A stretch of 64,000 nucleotides of DNA from the NCBI RefSeq assembly GCF_004216695.1, contig NZ_SGXC01000001.1, forward strand, positions 2,666,001 to 2,730,000, given 5' to 3'. The stretch is from Pigmentiphaga kullae (GTDB lineage Bacteria > Pseudomonadota > Gammaproteobacteria > Burkholderiales > Burkholderiaceae_B). This document shows positions 57,153 to 64,000 of the stretch, piece after piece. Each line of letters starts with the position of its first letter. Within the stretch, counting starts at the first letter, position 1. Made by a program: the position numbers and the translations under genes. The notes under the pieces are model-generated. The model ran no database searches, was not told the DNA's origin, and saw only the letters and a program-made list of their open reading frames with translations.

Positions 57153-58144
57153 GCAGTGTGTCTTCGCCTGCCGCTGTGCCGACGCCGCCTGTGCTGACGA
57201 TCATCATTCCGGTATTTAACGAACTCGCCGTGCTGCCGGTCTGCCTTGCTCGACTCCGGAGCGTACTCGAGGTGCTCGCGGTCTCGTATGAGCTTCTGTT
57301 TGTCGACGATGGCAGCAAGGACGGAACCGCCGCCTATCTGGACCGAACAGCCATGGCGCTGGGGGCTATGCGAGTCATCCATCTATCGCGCAACTTCGGC
57401 AAAGAGGCCGCGATGACCGCTGGGCTCGACCATGCTCATGGCGAGGCGGTAATCATTCTGGACGCTGATCTGCAAGATCCTCCGGAACTGATCCCCGACA
57501 TGGTCAAAGCCTGGAAGGAGGGGGCAGATGTCGTGGTTATGCGTCGTCGGACGCGAATGGGAGATACATGGCTCAAGCGGGTGTCGGCGCATATCTACTA
57601 CCGAATCCTGAACCGGTTGAGCGAGGTTGAAATACCTCCCGATACTGGTGACTTCCGGTTGCTGAGCCGACGTGCTGTCGTCGCGATGCGAAAAATCCCG
57701 GAGCGGGGTCGCTACATGAAGGGACTGTTTGCATGGATAGGCATGCCGACAACCACCATTCTGTACGACCGCGCGCCACGGGTCGCCGGCCGCAGCAAGT
57801 GGGGCCTGCACAATCTTGCCAAGCTTGGCTTCGACGGCATCACGTCGTTCTCGCTCAGTCCGCTTCGCATTGCTTCGATCACCGGCACCATCATTCTGGC
57901 AATCGGCTGTGCACTTGGGCTGCTGGTTGTCGCCCGTATTCTCCTATACGACGAATCGATGTCAGTGCCTCTTGCACTCGTTGCGCTGGTGACTTTCCTG
58001 GCTGGACTTCAGCTCTCCACGATCGGGGTGCTCGGTGCATACGTGGGCAGAATCCATACCGAAATCAAGCAGCGCCCCGTCTATCTGGTGCAGGACATCG
58101 TCGAGAGACAAACAGATACGCAGCCGTCGCCACGTCCGAATTGA
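57149..58144 (+). CDS. GT2 polyprenyl-phosphate glycosyltransferase (GtrB/ArnC-like)
   Basis: A 331-residue enzyme with a cytoplasmic GT-A domain (LTIIIPVFNE, FVDDGSKDGT, metal site DAD at 105-107 in LDADLQDPP, and a GDFRLLSRRAV motif) and two C-terminal membrane helices. It loads a sugar onto undecaprenyl phosphate as GtrB and ArnC do. ATG 57149 overlaps the gtrA stop. It feeds the ArnT-like transferase that follows 4 bp later. Confidence 0.92.
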   Translation: MSSVSSPAAVPTPPVLTIIIPVFNELAVLPVCLARLRSVLEVLAVSYELLFVDDGSKDGTAAYLDRTAMALGAMRVIHLSRNFGKEAAMTAGLDHAHGEAVIILDADLQDPPELIPDMVKAWKEGADVVVMRRRTRMGDTWLKRVSAHIYYRILNRLSEVEIPPDTGDFRLLSRRAVVAMRKIPERGRYMKGLFAWIGMPTTTILYDRAPRVAGRSKWGLHNLAKLGFDGITSFSLSPLRIASITGTIILAIGCALGLLVVARILLYDESMSVPLALVALVTFLAGLQLSTIGVLGAYVGRIHTEIKQRPVYLVQDIVERQTDTQPSPRPN

Positions 58145-58148
58145 AGCC

Positions 58149-59636
58149 ATGTCATCCACTACTCGACTGTTTGTTGTCCTACTCGGTGCGGCTGTCGGCG
58201 TCCGACTTCTTGCAATGTATCTCTTGCCTTTCATTGATACATCGGAGCCACGGTATGCGGAGATTGCCCGCCTGATGGTGGAGACAGGAAATTGGGTAAC
58301 GCCCTGGTTCTCGCCTGACGTTCCGTTCTGGGGAAAACCACCGCTGTCATTTTGGGCCCAGGCAGCCAGTTTTAGCGCGTTCGGCATCACCGAGATCGCA
58401 GGAAGATTGCCCTCGCTAATCGCCGCCGTATTGACCGGGGCACTGACGTTCGCCTATTTGCGCATCACCACTGGTTTGGCCGGCGCCATGTTGGCAGCCT
58501 GGATTCTGGCTACGTCACTTCTTTCATTTGTTGCTGCTGGCGCCGTTCTGACGGACCCCTTTCTGGCGCTTGGTACTACGCTGAGCATGGTGTCTTTCAG
58601 GCTGGCTTTGCAGGGGCGTGGCCGGTGCTGGGGGTACGGATTCTTTCTGGGCATCGCCGTTGGCTTGCTGGCCAAAGGGCCGCTTGTCCTGGCTCTGACC
58701 GGAGGACCCCTGCTGGCCTGGCTTTGTGTCTCCCGCGGACACTGGCGGTCGCTGGCCAAGCTGCCATGGGTGAGCGGCTTGCTGTTGACGGCGGTGCTGG
58801 TGCTGCCTTGGTATGTCATGGCGGAGATCCGCACGCCGGGCTTCGTTCAGTACTTTGTCGTCGGTGAGCACCTACTGAGATTCATCGAGCCAGGATGGAA
58901 GGGTGATCTTTATGGTTCTGCCCATCTAAAGCCTTTCGGCGCGATCTGGTGGAACTGGGCGATGGCCGCATTCCCATGGAGTTTGTTGCCGCTAGTGGGA
59001 GTGATAGGTCTGGTGCGTGAGCGCCAAGCACTTGACCAAGTGCGGACTCGTATGACAGATGAGGTGAAGTACCTTGCGGCGTGGGCGCTGTTTCCCATGC
59101 TCTTCTTCACATTCGCGCACAATATTCTGTGGACTTACGTGCTGCCTGGGCTGCCTGCGTTTGCGATGCTTTGTGCCATGTATGTCCGGGCGAAAGGATG
59201 GTCCCTCTCAAGCAAAGGCATCGTCGCGGCCGGTGCACTCGTTCCGAGTGTTTGTTTGGTGCTGAGCCTGGTTGTGCATGATTCGACCAACCGCGTGAAG
59301 ACAGAGCGCGAACTGATCGGATATGCACAGAGCCGTGGCGCCGGGGCGTATGCGCGCCTGGTCTACGTGAATGATCGGCCCTTTTCTGCGCGTTTCTATT
59401 CGGCGGGTAGGGCGGAAAGGGTCGAGCTAAGTGATCTCGCCGCCGAATTGGCCCGCTCGCGCCTGCCTGTCAATCTCGCCGTTCCGCGATCGGCTTTTGC
59501 CGAGTTCTCTCGACTGGTCCCCGATGGATGGAGAGTTGTCTACGAGAACAAGCGGTATTTCCTGGTCGTATTTACGCCCCCTGACGCGGGCCGATCGTCC
59601 AGCAAGTTTGCCCCGATTCACGTTCTTGCCCCGTGA
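58149..59636 (+). CDS. ArnT-like/PMT-type lipid glycosyltransferase
   Basis: A 495-residue membrane protein of the ArnT/GT83 type. The conserved periplasmic segment FIDTSEPRYAEIARLM (Asp30, Glu33) is the ArnT catalytic motif, and about ten further membrane helices follow, then a periplasmic C-terminal domain. Such enzymes transfer aminoarabinose or other sugars from undecaprenyl phosphate to lipid A or glycans. Together with GtrA and GT2 it forms a complete transfer unit. The next gene starts one base after its stop. Confidence 0.9.
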   Translation: MSSTTRLFVVLLGAAVGVRLLAMYLLPFIDTSEPRYAEIARLMVETGNWVTPWFSPDVPFWGKPPLSFWAQAASFSAFGITEIAGRLPSLIAAVLTGALTFAYLRITTGLAGAMLAAWILATSLLSFVAAGAVLTDPFLALGTTLSMVSFRLALQGRGRCWGYGFFLGIAVGLLAKGPLVLALTGGPLLAWLCVSRGHWRSLAKLPWVSGLLLTAVLVLPWYVMAEIRTPGFVQYFVVGEHLLRFIEPGWKGDLYGSAHLKPFGAIWWNWAMAAFPWSLLPLVGVIGLVRERQALDQVRTRMTDEVKYLAAWALFPMLFFTFAHNILWTYVLPGLPAFAMLCAMYVRAKGWSLSSKGIVAAGALVPSVCLVLSLVVHDSTNRVKTERELIGYAQSRGAGAYARLVYVNDRPFSARFYSAGRAERVELSDLAAELARSRLPVNLAVPRSAFAEFSRLVPDGWRVVYENKRYFLVVFTPPDAGRSSSKFAPIHVLAP

Positions 59637-59637
59637 T

Positions 59638-60333
59638 ATGGAACGCTTGACACGCCTGCTTATCGTCGAAGACCAATTGCCGCTGGCCGAGAACATCATG
59701 GAGTACCTGGGGGAGGAGCGCTATGCCCTGGACTTTGCCTATGATGGGTTGACAGCGCTTCATTTGCTCAGCGTGAACCAGTATGACGTCATCGTTCTTG
59801 ATGTGATGCTGCCCGCTTTGTCCGGACTCGAGCTATGCCGGCGAGTACGTTCGGAGCTCGGCTCTTTCACTCCAATCATCTTGGTGACGGCTAGATCGGA
59901 GATGGAGGACAAAATGGAAGGCTTCGACAGCGGGGCTGACGACTACCTTGTCAAGCCTTTCGACCTGCGTGAACTCAAGGCTCGCATTGAAGCCTTACAT
60001 CGACGTTCCTCTGGACGAAAGAAAGTAGTCCGTGCCGGGGTGCTGGCCTTCGACCAGGGAACGTTGATCTTGTCCCTGGACAGCGGTCCGAGCGTCGAGT
60101 TGGGGTCCAGCGGTGCAATGATTTTCGAGACCTTGATCAAGTGCTATCCAAACTTCGTGAGCTATGAGGATTTGATGGCTGAATTGTCCGGAAAGTCTCG
60201 AGAAGTCGATTCGAACACGTTGCGAACCCACGTTTACAACTTGCGGCGTTTGCTGAAACTCACAACGGGAGCGGATTTGATTCGAACCGTAAGAGGAAGA
60301 GGCTACCGACTGGTGCAGCCTGGAGAAGAGTGA
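59638..60333 (+). CDS. OmpR-family response regulator
   Basis: A 231-residue response regulator. The receiver domain has acidic pair Glu11/Asp12, phosphorylation site Asp55 (VLDVMLP), Thr84 and Lys106 (VKPF). The C-terminal winged helix includes VSYEDLMAELSGKSREVDSNTLRTHV and IRTVRGRGYRL. It probably controls the preceding glycan genes. The start ATG is one base after the ArnT-like stop, and the kinase gene follows directly, so all are in one transcript. Confidence 0.93.
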   Translation: MERLTRLLIVEDQLPLAENIMEYLGEERYALDFAYDGLTALHLLSVNQYDVIVLDVMLPALSGLELCRRVRSELGSFTPIILVTARSEMEDKMEGFDSGADDYLVKPFDLRELKARIEALHRRSSGRKKVVRAGVLAFDQGTLILSLDSGPSVELGSSGAMIFETLIKCYPNFVSYEDLMAELSGKSREVDSNTLRTHVYNLRRLLKLTTGADLIRTVRGRGYRLVQPGEE

Positions 60334-60334
60334 A

Positions 60335-61627
60335 ATGAACCGCTCCATATCAACACGGATTCAATGGCTGGTCGCCTTGGTCTCGGCCTTCTGTCTGACT
60401 ACGGTGGTCTTGGTGTCGCTGCTCGCTCACGATGGCGTCGAGCGCGCCATGCTTGGTACTGACCTCATGCAGACCCAGGAGGCGCTCGTGAGCGCGGCAT
60501 CGAGAAACGTGCCGATGCAGTGGTCGGCGCCGGGGATGCTGGCGCTTTATGTGCCGACGGGGACTGTCGATCAGGTCGCGGTTCCCGAACTGTTCAGGGG
60601 GCTGACTGCACCTTTCTCGGACGACGTGTCCGTGGATGGGAAAACCTATCTCGCTGCCATTTCACAGGTGGACGGGGGTATGTTCTACATCGCTAGAGAC
60701 ATTACCCTCTTTGAGAATGAAATGAGGTTGATGGAACGGGCGGTGTGGGGAGTCAGCGTTCTTATCCTGATTGTCGCGCTGGTTTTGACGCGAATCGGCG
60801 TGGTTCGTCTGGTCAGACCAATTCGTGTACTCGCCACATTGATCGACCGGACCAAGCCCAGTGCGTCGATAGACAGAGTCCCGACCGAATTCCATGACTC
60901 GGCACTCAATTCGATAGCTGAGAACTTCAACTTGTTCCTACGCGAGTTGGAGGCTTATATCGACCGAGAGCGAACGCTACTACGCTTGGCCAGCCACGAA
61001 TTGCGGACGCCAATCGCAGTGGTGACGGGGGCGCTCAATGTCATGCGTGATCGCGGCGCGTTGGGGGAAGCTGACTTGAGGACTTTGACACGCGCGCAGC
61101 GAGCAGCCCAGGAAATGGCGGGCAATCTCGAAGTTGTCCTGAAGGCTGGGCGTAGAGAAGAGATTCCGACAAGAGAAGAGCGCTTCTCCGTGAGCGAGTT
61201 ACTGAACGAGGCGCTCCTGGACCTGACGAGTGTTGACTCGAGTGTCGCGAGAATCTCCTTGATCGAGAAGAATGCAGTCACCGCATTGGCGGATAGAACA
61301 CTGGTCAAAATGCTGCTGCTGAATATTCTGCAGAACGCTCTAAGGCATACCGCGGGCGCCGTCGAAGTGGTGGTGACATCGAGTTTCTTGGAGGTCCGCG
61401 ATCAGGGGAAGGGCCTCGATGGCAGTCGGCTCGATCTCTTGGCAGGGTCTGGCGCCGACGATCTCTGGAACAAACGCCAGTCTTCGGGTCTAGGGCTTAT
61501 CGTGGTCAGCATTCTTGCCGAAAGACTCGGGTGGCCCATTCGCGTGTCTAGAAGAAGGCCGGAAGGAACGGCAATACAACTGGTCTTCGCCGAAAGCATC
61601 GTCAACGTACTTCCCGTATCGCTTTGA
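60335..61627 (+). CDS. sensor histidine kinase
   Basis: A 430-residue sensor kinase. Two membrane helices (about 10-30 and 136-158) enclose a 105-residue periplasmic sensor. An HAMP-like linker is followed by the H-box LASHELRTPIAV (His221) and the ATPase domain with N-box LLNILQNALRHTAG and G-box SSGLGLIVVSILAERLGW. It partners the response regulator one base upstream. The sensed signal is unknown; cations or metals are likely given the neighbours. Confidence 0.93.
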   Translation: MNRSISTRIQWLVALVSAFCLTTVVLVSLLAHDGVERAMLGTDLMQTQEALVSAASRNVPMQWSAPGMLALYVPTGTVDQVAVPELFRGLTAPFSDDVSVDGKTYLAAISQVDGGMFYIARDITLFENEMRLMERAVWGVSVLILIVALVLTRIGVVRLVRPIRVLATLIDRTKPSASIDRVPTEFHDSALNSIAENFNLFLRELEAYIDRERTLLRLASHELRTPIAVVTGALNVMRDRGALGEADLRTLTRAQRAAQEMAGNLEVVLKAGRREEIPTREERFSVSELLNEALLDLTSVDSSVARISLIEKNAVTALADRTLVKMLLLNILQNALRHTAGAVEVVVTSSFLEVRDQGKGLDGSRLDLLAGSGADDLWNKRQSSGLGLIVVSILAERLGWPIRVSRRRPEGTAIQLVFAESIVNVLPVSL

Positions 61628-61676
61628 TGGCTTGAATCAGCTACGCAGTCGATCAGGTTCTGAGTCCGAGTCTCCC

Positions 61677-63320
61677 ATGATTTCGCCCGCTTTTACGCGC
61701 CAGAAGCTCGCGACACACAGTGTTGCTGCATGGCTTCCCTCGCTCCTTCTTGGCGCGCTATCTCTTCTGTTCATCGTGCAAGGGTATGACGGCAAGCGAG
61801 TGGGCCAGGTGATGGTGCTGTTGCTGCCCTTTGTGGTCTGGCTGGCTTGGCCGGTCCGCAGTGCCTGGCTGCACTGGCTGCGCGCCGGCATTGTCTGGTT
61901 GGCCACGGTCGGCTTCATGCTTGATGCGGTTGCAAGGTCCTACCTGACTGCCACCTATCAGGCGGCTCCCGATAGCAGTTTGGTGTTGGGGGCCATCGCA
62001 AACACCAATGTGCGTGAGGGGGGGGAGTACCTGTCGTCGTATTGGCCAACGCTGCTGCCGGCTGCACTGGTCGTGCTTGTCGCAGCCCTGGTAGTGGCGG
62101 GTTTGGTGGCGCTTGGCCGGCGTTCGGCGGGCCGTTCCCGTTGGGCGCGTGTTGTGCTGGTGTCCCTATTACTGGTCGGAACGGCCGCGCATGCCAGCAA
62201 GCCATGGCGGCGTCTCCAGCCCGTGGCATTTTGGGTTAACTGGAACCTGTCCGTCCAACAACTGCGCGCGGACTGGGCCGACATGCAAGACGATCGCGAT
62301 GCAGCCTTGGCCCGTGCTAAGGCGGTTCAGCCCGTTGTTTCTCGGCCTGGCCCGGCTACGGTTGTTCTGGTGATCTCTGATAGCGTCAATCGCGACAATC
62401 TTTCGCTTTACGGCTATGCACGGGCCACCACACCGCGACTGATGGTTCAGCAACGTGAGTTGGGCGACAGCATGGTAGTGATGCGCCACGCTTGGTCGGT
62501 CGACGCCAGTACATTACCGTCGCTGACTAACATGTTTTCGTTTGGACGCGCCGCCGGCGACGAGTCGCAGCACTTGCTGGCACTGGCCCGACAGGCCGGC
62601 TACAAGACCTGGTGGATCAGTAATCACGACGATGTTGCGATCGAGCATCAGCATGGTCGACTGGCTGATGTGGTTGATTTCGTCAATCGTGAGCCTGGCC
62701 GAATCACCCGATCGCTGGATGAGGAGATACTGGACTGCGTCCAGGAGGCGCTCGACGATCCCGCCGACACCAAATTCATCGTCGTGCATCTTCTCGGTGC
62801 GCATCCGCATTACGAGAAGCGATTCCCCCTGGGAGACAACCCGTTCGACGACGAGGTGGACGCCGTGGAGGCGGGCATGATGCAACAGAAGCGGGCGAGC
62901 TGGGTACGGCGTTCCAGGCATGCGTACGATGCCGCACTGCTGTATCACGATACGATCGTTTCACGGTTGTTGGACCAGACACGGGCAGCGGGTGAGGACC
63001 GGTCCAACGAGTACCTGGCGTGGATGTATCTGTCTGATCACGGTCAGGAGGTCGGACACGGCGGGAACCTGGTTGGGCATAGCCCCGGTACGCCGGCAGG
63101 CTATCGTATTCCGGCAATCGTCTGGCGCAATGCTTTGGCGAGTGCGCCGGCTACGGAGACGGCGCTGCGTCCCTTTCGCGCAGATTGGACAGGATGGACT
63201 GTCGCGGACCTGTTGCACCTGAGTTGGGCCGGCAAGGAGTACTCCCGGAGCGTTCTCTCAACCACCTATAAGTGGGTGGAGCCAGTTATCCCGGTGGAGG
63301 GCGTCAGCTTCAACGAGTAG
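61677..63320 (+). CDS. second sulfatase/phosphoethanolamine-transferase-like membrane protein
   Basis: A 547-residue protein. Five hydrophobic segments (residues about 15-175) lead to an alkaline-phosphatase-superfamily periplasmic domain: VVLVISDSVNRDNLSLYGYARATTP, the SVDASTLPSLTNMFS nucleophile block with Ser/Thr, FIVVHLLGAHPHY, and SDHGQEVGHGGN. It resembles EptA/CptA-type transferases but lacks the paired cysteines of MCR-like enzymes. It probably modifies lipid A core or another glycan with phosphoethanolamine. The start ATG 61677 is preferred over a frame overlapping the kinase gene. Confidence 0.85.
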   Translation: MISPAFTRQKLATHSVAAWLPSLLLGALSLLFIVQGYDGKRVGQVMVLLLPFVVWLAWPVRSAWLHWLRAGIVWLATVGFMLDAVARSYLTATYQAAPDSSLVLGAIANTNVREGGEYLSSYWPTLLPAALVVLVAALVVAGLVALGRRSAGRSRWARVVLVSLLLVGTAAHASKPWRRLQPVAFWVNWNLSVQQLRADWADMQDDRDAALARAKAVQPVVSRPGPATVVLVISDSVNRDNLSLYGYARATTPRLMVQQRELGDSMVVMRHAWSVDASTLPSLTNMFSFGRAAGDESQHLLALARQAGYKTWWISNHDDVAIEHQHGRLADVVDFVNREPGRITRSLDEEILDCVQEALDDPADTKFIVVHLLGAHPHYEKRFPLGDNPFDDEVDAVEAGMMQQKRASWVRRSRHAYDAALLYHDTIVSRLLDQTRAAGEDRSNEYLAWMYLSDHGQEVGHGGNLVGHSPGTPAGYRIPAIVWRNALASAPATETALRPFRADWTGWTVADLLHLSWAGKEYSRSVLSTTYKWVEPVIPVEGVSFNE

Positions 63321-64000
63321 AAGCGTGGCCCGGACGCGACGAATTTTCTGAGTTCTCGGCATCGTGTCGCTGGTTTGGAACGCGCAGCCCAATAGCGGTA
63401 ACCGTGCCGGAGGATCGAGCAATGGGGGTGCCGCCGTGCATGCGTGCAATGGCGGCAACGATGGACAGGCCGAGGCCGTGGTTGCGTTGTCCTGTCGCAC
63501 CATTCGGGGCATCGCCACGGTAAAAACGCTGAAAAATGCGCTCCAGCTTGGCGGCACTGATTGCGTTGCCGGTGTTCTCGACTTCGATAGTCGAGGAAGT
63601 GTCGTTCCCCGACAGCCTGAGCAGCACGACAGTTCCCGCGGCGGCATGCCGCATCGCGTTCTCGATCAGATTGGAGATCGCGCGTTTCAGCAGCGACACG
63701 TCATACTCGCCGGCGACGTCGCCTACCGCGGAGACTGTGAGGCCTGCCTCTTCCAGTGTCGCCTCGTAATAGACCAGCACATCACGCAGCTCATTCAACA
63801 AGCTGTCGGAGTGGACTCGCCGGGCTTCCTCTCCCCGGTCTGCCTGAGCGAGGAAGAGCATATCTCCCACTATGGTTGTCATTCGATCCAATTCTTCGAG
63901 ATTGGACTCCAACGTATCGCGCAAAGACGGATCCGTAGCGCCACCAAGGAGGGCGAGTTCACTGCTCGCTGTCATGTTGGCAAGGGGGGTGCGCAATTCG
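63310..64000 (-). CDS. CzcS-like heavy-metal sensor kinase, C-terminal part (truncated by window)
   Basis: The last 230 codons of a sensor kinase that begins beyond the window. The H-box end ELRTPLANM is visible at the right edge, followed by a dimerisation helix, the N-box LLKRAISNLIENAMRHA, and the G1/G2 motifs RNHGLGLSIVAAIARMHGG. The pattern fits the CzcS/CusS group. Its partner regulator is probably upstream on the minus strand outside the window. Its 3' end overlaps the convergent transferase gene by 11 bp. Confidence 0.85.
   Translation of the reverse strand, partial: ELRTPLANMTASSELALLGGATDPSLRDTLESNLEELDRMTTIVGDMLFLAQADRGEEARRVHSDSLLNELRDVLVYYEATLEEAGLTVSAVGDVAGEYDVSLLKRAISNLIENAMRHAAAGTVVLLRLSGNDTSSTIEVENTGNAISAAKLERIFQRFYRGDAPNGATGQRNHGLGLSIVAAIARMHGGTPIARSSGTVTAIGLRVPNQRHDAENSENSSRPGHASTR

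Overview
The window looks like a chromosome segment from a high-GC betaproteobacterium of the Alcaligenaceae (Bordetella/Achromobacter group). This is inferred from the gene content and order of the first 18.9 kb (alaS, pepA-holC-valS, lptF, a CysB-type regulator, a class I fumarase, acs) and from a GC-rich intergenic repeat present twice in opposite orientation. No database search was possible, so the genus is not certain.

Bases 1-18.9 kb are ordinary core genome: the 3' end of alaS, a TusA-like protein, a secreted SGNH hydrolase, a BrnT/BrnA toxin-antitoxin pair, the leftward pepA-holC-(DUF2486-like)-valS group, lptF without lptG beside it, a CysB-family regulator, a Fur-box-controlled DUF2325 gene, an NlpC/P60 lipoprotein, a GlcG/HbpS-like protein, an UMF1-type transporter, fumarase, a UPF0114 protein and acetyl-CoA synthetase. 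The block ends at tRNA-Ser(GGA), which appears to mark the core/accessory boundary.

Bases 18.9-38 kb are a mosaic of lower-GC accessory DNA rich in defence-like and mobile-element genes. It holds an XRE regulator with a near-perfect 19-bp inverted repeat controlling divergent genes, an H-NS-family protein, an Mrr-type nuclease, an integrase pseudogene with two internal deletions, a two-gene unit ending in an HNH nuclease, an IS21 istA fragment, a three-gene operon (HigB toxin, HigA-ImmA/IrrE fusion, T4 beta-like protein), a two-gene OLD nuclease plus UvrD-type helicase system (Gabija-like), a NYN/OST-HTH RNase-like protein, and a replication/excision block (gene II/X-type replication protein, AlpA-like regulator, DUF6499-like regulator). 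A 48-bp inverted repeat (46/48 identical) brackets the HNH and HigBA-beta cassettes. The HigB/HigA-ImmA/beta operon and the HNH pair are the best candidates for undescribed systems.

Bases 38-64 kb form a phosphate, metal and envelope island. It has two tandem PhoA-type alkaline phosphatases with a secreted partner, an RpiR regulator, a SEC-C/TPR/PRMT-like methyltransferase, an EptA/MCR-type phosphoethanolamine transferase, a P1B-4 metal ATPase, a small MscS channel, czcICBA, and then a gtrA / GT2 / ArnT-like / response regulator / histidine kinase / second alkaline-phosphatase-superfamily transferase cluster. The window ends inside a CzcS-like sensor kinase on the minus strand. Metal efflux together with enzymes that change lipid A or surface charge suggests a combined response to metals and cationic stress. 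The right end of the island lies outside the window.
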